From Candidatus Sabulitectum sp. (lineage in GTDB: Bacteria; Fermentibacterota; Fermentibacteria; Fermentibacterales; Fermentibacteraceae), in NCBI GenBank assembly GCA_023145935.1, contig JAGLDB010000118.1:1-6008 (forward strand): a DNA stretch of 6,008 nucleotides. Reading direction: 5' to 3'. This document shows positions 1 to 6,008 of the stretch, piece by piece. The position numbers and the translations under genes are program-made. The notes below the pieces were generated by a model. That model saw nothing but the letters and a program-made list of their open reading frames with translations. It was not told the origin of the DNA and made no database searches. Each line of letters starts with the position of its first letter. Position 1 is the stretch's first letter.

Positions 1-3000
1 AGATTCAATCAAAGCCCGGGAACAGTACCTATGGCTTTAACTGGTTTTCCTGAACTGCCTGTTGTAACCTGTTTTGTTGCAGTACCAGATGGAGTTGATC
101 TTGATCTCTCCTTCTCTGCAAATTGTATGGAGATGATTGATTGCCTTCCAGTTTACCCCGCTCCGTACGACAGTCTTGTTCATGAGCATGGAGTTACTTT
201 CATAGATGAATTTTTCGAGAAGGACTCCTCTGCATACTTGTCTTCAGAATGGTACCCTCCTGTAACCGCAGAGATATCAGGTGAGTTCAGACTGCGAGAT
301 CAGCGTGTTGCTATCGTTAATGTCTATCCTGTTCAATACCTTGCTTCCCATGGCCGCTTGAGGGTGTGGAGCGATATTGAAGTAAAAGTCAATTTTCAGG
401 GAACTGATCCAGTCTGGAATCAGGCTGGGCTTGGCTATTACGATCACATCATTGGTGACAGACTGATCGGGTACAAACCGGATGTTGCTCCAATTCCAAT
501 AGGACTGCCCGCAGGCAGTGTATTCAGGCATGAAGACACTCTTGATGAACCACCGTTCGTTCCCGACTATGTGATAATTGTCGCTCCGGGTTTAGATGGA
601 ACCTTTGTGGATGACTTTGCAGAGTATCGGGCTTCTCTGAACAGCTTTGATGTGCTGATTGTGAACATTGCAGATATTATAGAAGGTTACGGAACTTCTG
701 ATTACTATTTTATATCCGCAGACATCATCCGCAACTACACAGAGGCTCTCTGGGGCTGGAGCAGCCCTGGTGACAGACCAACCTACCTTCTTCTGATCGG
801 TGATCATGATGATCCTGGTTGGTTTTCTTACAGCTATTGCCTGCCTGCAAAGGAAAATATTCCACCTGGACTTGAAGCAAATGACGAGTGGCTGGTGCTT
901 TTTGATGAACAGCGAGATGTTTTCTCAAGTCTTCCCGACATGATAGTAGGCAGACTTCCTGCAACTGAAACAGAGACTCTCCAGAACATGTTCAATCTGA
1001 TTGAGTCGTATGAGTCAGAAGCTGAACTTCCGTATCCAGAGAATCTGGCCAACCGCAGACGAATCACTCGCCTTGCCGGTACAGTAAGAGATAAGGATGC
1101 ATTTATTACTGAGGACACATGGGATCCTTCAGTTGGCTGGACTGACTCTCTTCGTACATGGATGGGTTATGACTGGGATAACTACTATTGCGGTGACGGC
1201 GAGGATACCCATAACTTCAGACCTCCAAACCCTGATGGCAGCAGCATGACCAGTGCCGACTGGGTGGATGCCTGTAATACCGTATTTGAACGAGGATCTC
1301 AGATTGCTTTCTATTCAGATCATGGAGATTTCCATTTGTTTTCAGCAGGGTTGAACTGGAATGAAATAAATTTTGGTGTGCCTGATTCCACATTTGATAA
1401 CCTTGATGTAATTGCATTAAATCCTGACCCTGACCACTGGGCCCCCTTTGTGCTAATACTGTGCTGTACTGCCGGAACATTCAACCATACTGAACCGGAA
1501 CATGAAAGCATAAATGTTTATGAATGTTTGTGCTATGAAGACGATTTCAGACCTACTTACGATTTCTCATCTGACTGTCTGGCTGAAAAATTCATAAAGC
1601 ATACTGACTGTGGGGCTATTGGTGTGTTTGCCGGATCCAATTCTTCATCTATTTACTCTTATAAATACTATGGAGAGGGGATACTGACCGCAGTATTTGA
1701 GAGGGGTATTACAAGAACAGGGGATGCTATTCTTTCAGCGAGACTACAGCATCTTGATATTTTTATGGGACCTGAAGGAGGAATCAGGGCAATGGCCCAG
1801 TTTAATCTTTTAGGCGACCCGGCAGTTGATATCGGAGACAGAATGAAGTTCCGGGACTGCTGCGATTTGATCATTAGTCCTGCTGATCTTGAAATGAACC
1901 TGTATCCTACAATGAGCGTTGATGGGGAAGGTCTGGTAAATTTCCATGCCTCAGTCCGGAATGCCGGGAGGCAAAACGCTGATCCCTTTGTTGTTACCAT
2001 GGAGGTGACAGATGGCAACAGTGTCCCTGACATTCTCACAACTCAGTGTTCAGGGCTGGCTGCCGGTGATGAAACAATCATTGAATTTGAGTGGAACAAT
2101 ACATGGTTTACACCTCCCGGAACACTCTATTTAACAGCATCAGCAACTGATCCTGGCGGTCTTGCACCTGATTCATGGATGCCGAACAATTCCGCTTCAA
2201 ATGAAGTTGAAGTAGTGGACTTCTACCCTAATGAAACAGGATGGCCTTCTTCTACAGTTGAGTCTATCATTGTTCCCCCTGTTCTCTGCGATTTTGACGG
2301 TGCTCCCGGTCATGATCTGGAAATAGTAATAACAACGGAGAGACAACTGAATGTTTTTCGGAGTGATTCTCCAGGATCACCGATCTGGGAATCAGGTTAT
2401 TACTTTATGTTCAATACGCCGTCAGGCGAGGTATGGCCCAGTATCCCGGTTGCAGGGAATGTGGTGGGGGATGGTCTTTCAGACATAATTGTAGACGGTA
2501 AGGATGAATTGATGATTTTCAACATAACCTCGAATGAACCAATCAGCAGTTTTGCTCATTCAGGGGAATGGTTTTGGACGGACAATCACACTGTTGCCCT
2601 TGCTGATTTTGTTGATGAGGCAGACTTTGAGACAAGGGATGAAATCGTACTTATTCGAGGTAGAGAGCTGCAGATTTTTGATGTAGTCAACGATGATCTC
2701 GTGGCCATTCGAACAGTTCAACTGCCGGGTATACCGGCAGATGCAAATACGATCTCAAGCTGGCCCCTGCTTAAGGATCTGAATGGTGATGGCAACATGG
2801 ATATTGTAGTGAGTCTTCACTATAATGTATTTATGCAACAGGATCATTCGTTGTGCTTCGTCTACGATTATACTGCGGATGAGTTTGTTTCAGAGAGGGA
2901 TTGGCCAGGAGTGCAGTGGAGAACTGTCCCAGCCGTCGGAAGCCTGCCTCAGGGGCAGTTAATCTCAATGCCCACAGACCTGGCAACATCAGCACAGAAT

Positions 3001-3564
3001 CCTGCATTGCTGCTTGATCCCGGAGATCTGACGACAAGTGCAGAGTGCCAGAGTAACCCCGGTCTTGACTCTTATCATGTTCCATACTGCATCATGGCAG
3101 ACTGGGAGCCCCTGACACCAGGTCCCGACAGAATTATCGCCAATACAGAAAATCAGTGCTTTGTGTGGGATGAGGATGGAGATCATGTGGGGATTTTTCC
3201 TTTTGTATATGAAGAGTACGCTGGATTAAATCGTCCCCCCTTCCCTGCACTTGGTGAGCTGGATGATCATGACGGGTTCGATTATGCGGATGTAATTACA
3301 GCCACCAGAGAGGGAACAGTATTTGGGATATCCAGTGACGGCAGTGAGCTTATTAACCTTGGCTTTCCATACATTCTTCCTGCATCAGTTCAGGGCGGTT
3401 TTGTGATTGCTGACATTGATAATGACGGCAGGGTAGAGGTTGTCTTTGGAACCATGGATAACTACATTCATATCTGGGAGCTTGGCAGATGTTTACCGGG
3501 TTATGCTCCATGGTCCCAGTGCCAGCATGATGCTGCACGAACAGGAGTTCTGGAGGAGGATTAA
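1..3564 (+). CDS. Secreted gingipain-like C25 cysteine peptidase with CARDB-like and FG-GAP propeller modules (5'-partial)
   Basis: This is an extracellular cysteine endopeptidase of the gingipain family (MEROPS C25). Residues are numbered from the ATG at 31, but the frame is open back to base 1 and the protein begins inside the propeptide (FPELPVVTCFVAVPDG), so the true start and signal peptide lie upstream. Residues 1 to about 170 are propeptide. The catalytic domain starts near DYVIIVAP (179-186) and includes YLLLIGD (252-258), DMIVGRLP (303-310), the catalytic His in SDHGD (H431), the catalytic Cys in LCCTAGTF (C479) and the closing FNLLGDPAVDI (591-601). A CARDB-like Ig module covers about 617-730. 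From about 731 to the end are FG-GAP/VCBS-like repeats with Asp-rich loops, for example DFDG (754-757), DLNGDG (916-921) and DIDNDG (1128-1133), ending in WSQCQHDAARTG (1161-1172). No C-terminal sorting domain follows, which is unusual; the next, coupled gene carries one. The family call is firm. The substrate and the role of the propeller (adhesion, calcium binding or display) are inferred. Confidence 0.92.
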   Translation, partial: RFNQSPGTVPMALTGFPELPVVTCFVAVPDGVDLDLSFSANCMEMIDCLPVYPAPYDSLVHEHGVTFIDEFFEKDSSAYLSSEWYPPVTAEISGEFRLRDQRVAIVNVYPVQYLASHGRLRVWSDIEVKVNFQGTDPVWNQAGLGYYDHIIGDRLIGYKPDVAPIPIGLPAGSVFRHEDTLDEPPFVPDYVIIVAPGLDGTFVDDFAEYRASLNSFDVLIVNIADIIEGYGTSDYYFISADIIRNYTEALWGWSSPGDRPTYLLLIGDHDDPGWFSYSYCLPAKENIPPGLEANDEWLVLFDEQRDVFSSLPDMIVGRLPATETETLQNMFNLIESYESEAELPYPENLANRRRITRLAGTVRDKDAFITEDTWDPSVGWTDSLRTWMGYDWDNYYCGDGEDTHNFRPPNPDGSSMTSADWVDACNTVFERGSQIAFYSDHGDFHLFSAGLNWNEINFGVPDSTFDNLDVIALNPDPDHWAPFVLILCCTAGTFNHTEPEHESINVYECLCYEDDFRPTYDFSSDCLAEKFIKHTDCGAIGVFAGSNSSSIYSYKYYGEGILTAVFERGITRTGDAILSARLQHLDIFMGPEGGIRAMAQFNLLGDPAVDIGDRMKFRDCCDLIISPADLEMNLYPTMSVDGEGLVNFHASVRNAGRQNADPFVVTMEVTDGNSVPDILTTQCSGLAAGDETIIEFEWNNTWFTPPGTLYLTASATDPGGLAPDSWMPNNSASNEVEVVDFYPNETGWPSSTVESIIVPPVLCDFDGAPGHDLEIVITTERQLNVFRSDSPGSPIWESGYYFMFNTPSGEVWPSIPVAGNVVGDGLSDIIVDGKDELMIFNITSNEPISSFAHSGEWFWTDNHTVALADFVDEADFETRDEIVLIRGRELQIFDVVNDDLVAIRTVQLPGIPADANTISSWPLLKDLNGDGNMDIVVSLHYNVFMQQDHSLCFVYDYTADEFVSERDWPGVQWRTVPAVGSLPQGQLISMPTDLATSAQNPALLLDPGDLTTSAECQSNPGLDSYHVPYCIMADWEPLTPGPDRIIANTENQCFVWDEDGDHVGIFPFVYEEYAGLNRPPFPALGELDDHDGFDYADVITATREGTVFGISSDGSELINLGFPYILPASVQGGFVIADIDNDGRVEVVFGTMDNYIHIWELGRCLPGYAPWSQCQHDAARTGVLEED
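3552..3560 (+). promoter_or_regulatory. Strong Shine-Dalgarno for the gene at 3564
   Basis: GGAGGAGGA lies within the last codons of the peptidase gene, with GGAGG seven bases before the ATG at 3564. The upstream stop and this start share one base (TAATG). Together they fix the start of the second gene and indicate translational coupling. No other ATG, GTG or TTG lies in frame between the nearest upstream stop (3528-3530) and 3564. Confidence 0.85.
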
Positions 3565-4988
3565 TGTTATTGTCACTGGTACTGTCCGGTTTATTCCTGA
3601 TGACCCATGCCCCCGGGTGGAGTATGCCAATAATCACTGAAGATATGTGGTCATACAGCAGTCAACAGCGCAAAACCATTCAGGTTACAGGCACTGATAC
3701 TTTGCATCAAGCATGGAACAAGTTTAACCAAGAGAGCAGGATAGGCTACAAGGTTTATCTGCCGGATGGAACGGTGCTGTTTCCAGAAACAATGGTGTCA
3801 AATGATGTTGGTTCAACCTACACCACCGGTTGTCTGGTGAATGAAGAAAGTGTCGCCGTATTCTGGAGAGTGGGGGCTCCAGCCTGGTACTGTATTCGTG
3901 ACAGTTCCGGCTCAGAGCTGGTGCCCACCAGCCTTCTGATTCCTGATTCTTATGTTAATCGCCCAAGAGTGGAAGCTTCCAGCGACAGTCTTGGGCGTAT
4001 TCATGCCTCTTTTGAGATCTCAGATGGGGTTTGCTATGCGGTGTTCGAGCCAGGGGTGGGTGAGGTGTTCAGAGATACAGTTCCAGGCAGTCTTGATGAT
4101 ATCTCAAACATCTGTGTTGATGGTACCAGGGTGCATATTATCTATACAGCAGGTTTCGATCTGCCTGCCTACATCCAGTACGACCTTGAGGGCAACATTG
4201 TGATACCCCCTGTTGAACTTGTACAGGGGCTTGTTGACCTTAGTCCGACTACATCTGTTACTGTGGACGGCGATGGCAATTTTTGGTGTTTCTTCTACTA
4301 TGCTACAGAAGGAGCAACTTCTTATGTCCTCTCTATAGTCAAGGTTGATTCTGAAACCGGTGATGTACTGGTTTTGAAAGAAATTGAAACGCCCAACCTG
4401 GGTGCCGGTTACATGAATATTCTTCCGGGGCCTGATGGAGACACTCTGTATCTGATGTGGCTGGCCTATTGGCAGAGTGACCACTATGTATATTTTGCAA
4501 TCATAGACAAGGATGGCAACTTCATTGAAGAACCATACGCAGCCTATGACTACAGTGATGAGGAAGTCCAGCAGATTGCCAGTCTTGAAGCTGCAGTAAA
4601 TGAAGATGGTGATGTCTTTGCCATCTGGAGTCAGGGAGATGTAGAAGTCAGCGGGTACTGGATAGTCATGGGCTGGTTCGATCACGACTGGGTTGAGGTT
4701 GAGGAATCAGGCACTGTTCCTGTTGATATTGACCCCTTTGTTCTTCAGAGTTCTGCTAATCCTTTTACGGAGAGCGTTACAATTACTGTTCAGGGAACTG
4801 TTGTGCCTGATCAGCTTGTGATCTACGATTTTACAGGTCGTATTGTCAGGATCATTCCCTGCAGCAGTGGCAATGCTTTTCTCTGGGATGGATGTGATTC
4901 AGAAGGAAATGAACTGCCTGCGGGAGCATACACTATTCATGGAATATCTGCCTGTAACACAGCTTTTATTCAAGTGGTGAAGTTGTAG
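3564..4988 (+). CDS. Exported beta-propeller-like protein with C-terminal T9SS/FlgD-like sorting domain
   Basis: A 474-residue exported protein of unknown specific function. The N-terminus (MLLSLVLSGLFLM, then HAPGWS) looks like a signal peptide with possible cleavage near residue 20, though it lacks the usual Lys/Arg before the hydrophobic core. Residues of about 40-375 hold roughly five degenerate repeats of a hydrophobic strand, a D/N-G turn and an aromatic strand, such as VTVDGDGNFWCFFYYA, NILPGPDGDTLYLMWLAY and AAVNEDGDVFAIWSQG. This resembles BNR/sialidase-type propellers, but no catalytic signature is visible. Residues of about 390-474 form a classic sorting domain: LQSSANPF (394-401), VIYDFTGRIVRI, FLWDGCDSEGNELPAGAYT (439-457) and a terminal VVKL. 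In T9SS bacteria such domains direct export across the outer membrane and are usually cleaved on anchoring. The gene overlaps the C25 peptidase stop by one base, so the two products are likely made together; it may be a binding or scaffold partner, which is inference. The sorting domain carries three Cys (433, 444, 464). Confidence 0.9.
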   Translation: MLLSLVLSGLFLMTHAPGWSMPIITEDMWSYSSQQRKTIQVTGTDTLHQAWNKFNQESRIGYKVYLPDGTVLFPETMVSNDVGSTYTTGCLVNEESVAVFWRVGAPAWYCIRDSSGSELVPTSLLIPDSYVNRPRVEASSDSLGRIHASFEISDGVCYAVFEPGVGEVFRDTVPGSLDDISNICVDGTRVHIIYTAGFDLPAYIQYDLEGNIVIPPVELVQGLVDLSPTTSVTVDGDGNFWCFFYYATEGATSYVLSIVKVDSETGDVLVLKEIETPNLGAGYMNILPGPDGDTLYLMWLAYWQSDHYVYFAIIDKDGNFIEEPYAAYDYSDEEVQQIASLEAAVNEDGDVFAIWSQGDVEVSGYWIVMGWFDHDWVEVEESGTVPVDIDPFVLQSSANPFTESVTITVQGTVVPDQLVIYDFTGRIVRIIPCSSGNAFLWDGCDSEGNELPAGAYTIHGISACNTAFIQVVKL

Positions 4989-5171
4989 AAGCTCAGTAAG
5001 GAAATTCGATCCTGACAGTTTGCCACTTGTGATTTGGGATTTCTGACCCCAGTAGTTTATCGACTTTTTAAATTCTCACAGCTAAGTCTTCCAGGGGCAA
5101 GAGCAGTTGCTGCTGATCTCCAGGTAGAAAAACCCATTATATTGACAGCATTACTTTTAGCGGGAGAGATT
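4989..5171 (+). other. Intergenic spacer without a convincing terminator or promoter
   Basis: This 183-base spacer separates the sorting-domain protein from the lipoprotein gene. I see no GC-rich hairpin followed by a T-run, so readthrough from the upstream pair is possible. There is a small 5-bp dyad, AGCAG-TTG-CTGCT (5102-5114). A perfect -35-like TTGACA sits at 5142-5147, but a normally spaced -10 would fall on the lipoprotein start codon, so it is not a credible promoter for that gene. The frame of the lipoprotein is open through part of the spacer from 5034, but that stretch does not look coding. Confidence 0.5.
5162..5168 (+). promoter_or_regulatory. Shine-Dalgarno deciding the lipoprotein start
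   Basis: GGGAGAG lies just before the ATG at 5172, with GGGAG five bases upstream of it. This site, together with the lipoprotein signal sequence that begins exactly at 5172, selects this start over the in-frame ATG at 5034, which has no comparable site and would bury the signal peptide inside the protein. Confidence 0.75.
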
Positions 5172-5783
5172 ATGAGAAAAATGCTTGTTGCCGTTTTGTC
5201 TGTATTTGTTGCTCTTTTAGCCAGTGGGTGCATGTACGATCCTGCACCGGTTGGATGCAGTTTCCAGTTGGGAAGTATGAGTCCTTTCTTTGTTGCAGGG
5301 GTGAGGTTGAATAACTATTCTCTGGACAGTCTTGAAGCAGAGGATGACAGTACAATAATTGCTTCTATTGAGTCCGGAGACTGCCCTGTATCTTTTGTAC
5401 TGAATACCAGTATCCGAAATGCTGGTGGCCAGGGCACGATTCTTATTGAGAAGTTTGACTGGACAGTCAGAATTGCTGCAGGTGGAAAACAGTATGTAGT
5501 TTCTTCCGGAGAGATTGACGGAAGAATTGGAGTAGAAGCTTCTCAAACCGGGATTGTATGCCTGCTTGTCTCATTCAATGCTGCAGAGCTTTGGGGTGAA
5601 GACTTTTCAACACCGGAGATTCGCGCCATCTGTCTTGATCTTGGATTTAAAGACAATGGACATATCAGAGAGGATCAGCATCTGGGAAGAGCGCAGATTG
5701 AAGTCGATATAACTGAAGAGACTCAGCATGGAAGTATTAATGCTTACTCCGTTTTGATCGGGCTTGACTGGGTTCAACCGTAA
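5172..5783 (+). CDS. Putative lipoprotein with LEA-2/WHy-like beta-sandwich
   Basis: A 203-residue predicted lipoprotein, not assigned to a named family. The N-terminus is a textbook type II signal: MRK, a hydrophobic core (LVAVLSVFVALL), then lipobox ASGC with the lipidated Cys at position 20. The +2 residue is Met, not Asp, which in proteobacteria would not favour inner-membrane retention; the rule may not hold here. The mature part is rich in alternating hydrophobic strands. Residues of about 73-180 read like a LEA-2/WHy-type domain: VSFVLNTSIRNAGG (hydrophobic strand ending in an N-rich turn), LIEKFDWTVRIAAGG, SSGEIDGRIGVEASQTG and CLLVSFNAAEL. This resembles the pattern of an Ig-like sandwich, but the similarity is judged by eye and is tentative. 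The gene follows the peptidase/sorting-domain pair by 183 bases in the same direction, consistent with an envelope locus. Its biochemical role is unknown. Confidence 0.83.
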   Translation: MRKMLVAVLSVFVALLASGCMYDPAPVGCSFQLGSMSPFFVAGVRLNNYSLDSLEAEDDSTIIASIESGDCPVSFVLNTSIRNAGGQGTILIEKFDWTVRIAAGGKQYVVSSGEIDGRIGVEASQTGIVCLLVSFNAAELWGEDFSTPEIRAICLDLGFKDNGHIREDQHLGRAQIEVDITEETQHGSINAYSVLIGLDWVQP

Positions 5784-5805
5784 CAGTTTCCAATAGATGA
5801 TCTTC

Positions 5806-5820
5806 AGGCAATTGCTGCCT
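5806..5820 (+). repeat. Small hairpin after the lipoprotein gene
   Basis: AGGCA-ATTGC-TGCCT forms a 5-bp stem with a 5-base loop, 22 bases after the lipoprotein stop. No T-run follows, so it is at best a weak terminator or an mRNA 3'-end structure; a chance occurrence is quite possible. Confidence 0.3.
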
Positions 5821-5916
5821 CTGTTCTGACAGGTTTGCTTGTGTGTTCTGGAACCTGGATGTCCCAATGCGTATAGTTGGTTATATACAGAGTCATGGTC
5901 ATGTAGATGATTTCTG

Positions 5917-5928
5917 AGCTGTACAGCT
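5917..5928. repeat. Perfect 12-base palindrome upstream of the last gene
   Basis: AGCTGTACAGCT is a perfect inverted repeat with no spacer, ending 27 bases before the ATG at 5956. Its position in a short intergenic region would suit an operator for a dimeric regulator, but no regulator or matching second copy is visible. About one or two such perfect 12-base palindromes are expected by chance in a window this long, so only the location makes it notable. Confidence 0.45.
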
Positions 5929-5940
5929 TAACTGTTTTAG

Positions 5941-5946
5941 AAGGGA
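5941..5946 (+). promoter_or_regulatory. Shine-Dalgarno for the gene at 5956
   Basis: AAGGGA lies nine bases before the ATG at 5956. An in-frame TGA at 5950-5952 closes the frame just upstream, so this ATG is the first possible start for the hydrophobic N-terminal sequence that follows. Confidence 0.6.
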
Positions 5947-5955
5947 TTGTGAGCT

Positions 5956-6008
5956 ATGGGTGGGAAATTGCTGATTGTTCCTGCGTTGTTTCTGCTGGTT
6001 ACAGGTTG
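5956..6008 (+). CDS. Start of an exported protein, probably a lipoprotein (3'-partial)
   Basis: Only the first 17 codons and two further bases are in the window. They read MGGKLLIVPALFLLVTG, a lysine followed by a continuous hydrophobic core, which is a signal peptide pattern. The window ends in TG, so residue 18 can be only Cys or Trp (or a stop). If Cys, the end reads LVTGC, a good lipobox, and the gene would encode another lipoprotein. An AAGGGA Shine-Dalgarno sits nine bases upstream, and an in-frame TGA just before the ATG excludes an earlier start. It follows the previous lipoprotein gene by 172 bases in the same direction. Nothing can be said about the mature protein. Confidence 0.7.
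   Translation, partial: MGGKLLIVPALFLLVTG

Noticed and set aside
3440..3640. 66-codon + strand frame spanning the junction of the first two genes
   Set aside because: It overlaps both well-supported genes in a different frame and has no recognisable protein features.
4104..4685. 193-codon open frame on the minus strand
   Set aside because: It lies wholly within the sorting-domain protein gene, whose + strand frame has clear signal, propeller and sorting-domain features. The minus-strand translation shows no recognisable motif.
5034..5171. Longer in-frame start for the lipoprotein at 5034
   Set aside because: It would place the lipoprotein signal peptide and lipobox about 46 residues inside the protein. 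The ATG at 5172 has a good Shine-Dalgarno directly upstream and an ideal MRK-plus-hydrophobic N-terminus.
5142..5173. TTGACA (5142-5147) as the -35 of a promoter for the lipoprotein gene
   Set aside because: With normal spacing the -10 would be AGAGAT or GATTAT, overlapping the Shine-Dalgarno and start codon, so the transcript would begin inside the gene. It is probably a chance match.
5867..5917. Tiny + strand open frame of 16 codons between the last two genes
   Set aside because: There is no Shine-Dalgarno upstream, and it is too short, with no signal or motif, to support as a gene.
5784..5955. Promoter for the last gene using TATAGT (5872-5877) or TTATAT (5881-5886) as the -10
   Set aside because: No reasonable -35 lies at 16-18 bases upstream of either hexamer, and the sigma factor preference of this lineage is unknown.

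Overview
The window reads as part of a bacterial chromosome encoding extracellular proteins, and every supportable gene lies on the + strand. The best clue to the organism is protein architecture. A gingipain-type C25 cysteine peptidase, DxDG-rich propeller repeats and a FlgD-like/type IX secretion (T9SS) C-terminal sorting domain are typical of the Fibrobacteres-Chlorobi-Bacteroidetes (FCB) superphylum and related uncultured lineages such as Cloacimonadota, Fermentibacterota and WOR-3-like groups. GC content looks moderate by eye. No marker gene is present, so the phylum is an inference.

Layout: (1) Bases 1-3564 hold a large secreted peptidase whose 5' end lies outside the window. It has a C25 propeptide, a catalytic domain with the His/Cys dyad, a CARDB-like Ig module and a long FG-GAP/VCBS-like propeller region. 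(2) Bases 3564-4988 encode an exported beta-propeller-like protein ending in a clear T9SS/FlgD-type sorting domain. Its ATG overlaps the previous stop by one base (TAATG) behind a strong Shine-Dalgarno, so the two genes are almost certainly cotranscribed and translationally coupled. (3) A 183-base gap has no convincing terminator or promoter. (4) Bases 5172-5783 encode a 203-residue lipoprotein with a LEA-2/WHy-like beta-sandwich appearance. (5) A 172-base gap contains a small hairpin and a perfect 12-base palindrome. (6) From 5956 to the window end runs the start of another exported protein, probably a lipoprotein, cut by the edge.

Taken together this is a run of envelope or surface genes. 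The peptidase would degrade extracellular protein, or process other exported proteins. The second protein would be delivered to the surface by T9SS and may accompany the peptidase. The lipoprotein and the partial lipoprotein-like gene may belong to the same surface program, but their functional link is unproven. The most notable points are the peptidase's lack of its own sorting domain while its coupled neighbour carries one, and an unusual active-site neighbourhood: DHG in place of GHG, plus an insertion after the catalytic Cys. I found no CRISPR array, mobile element, tRNA or rRNA.
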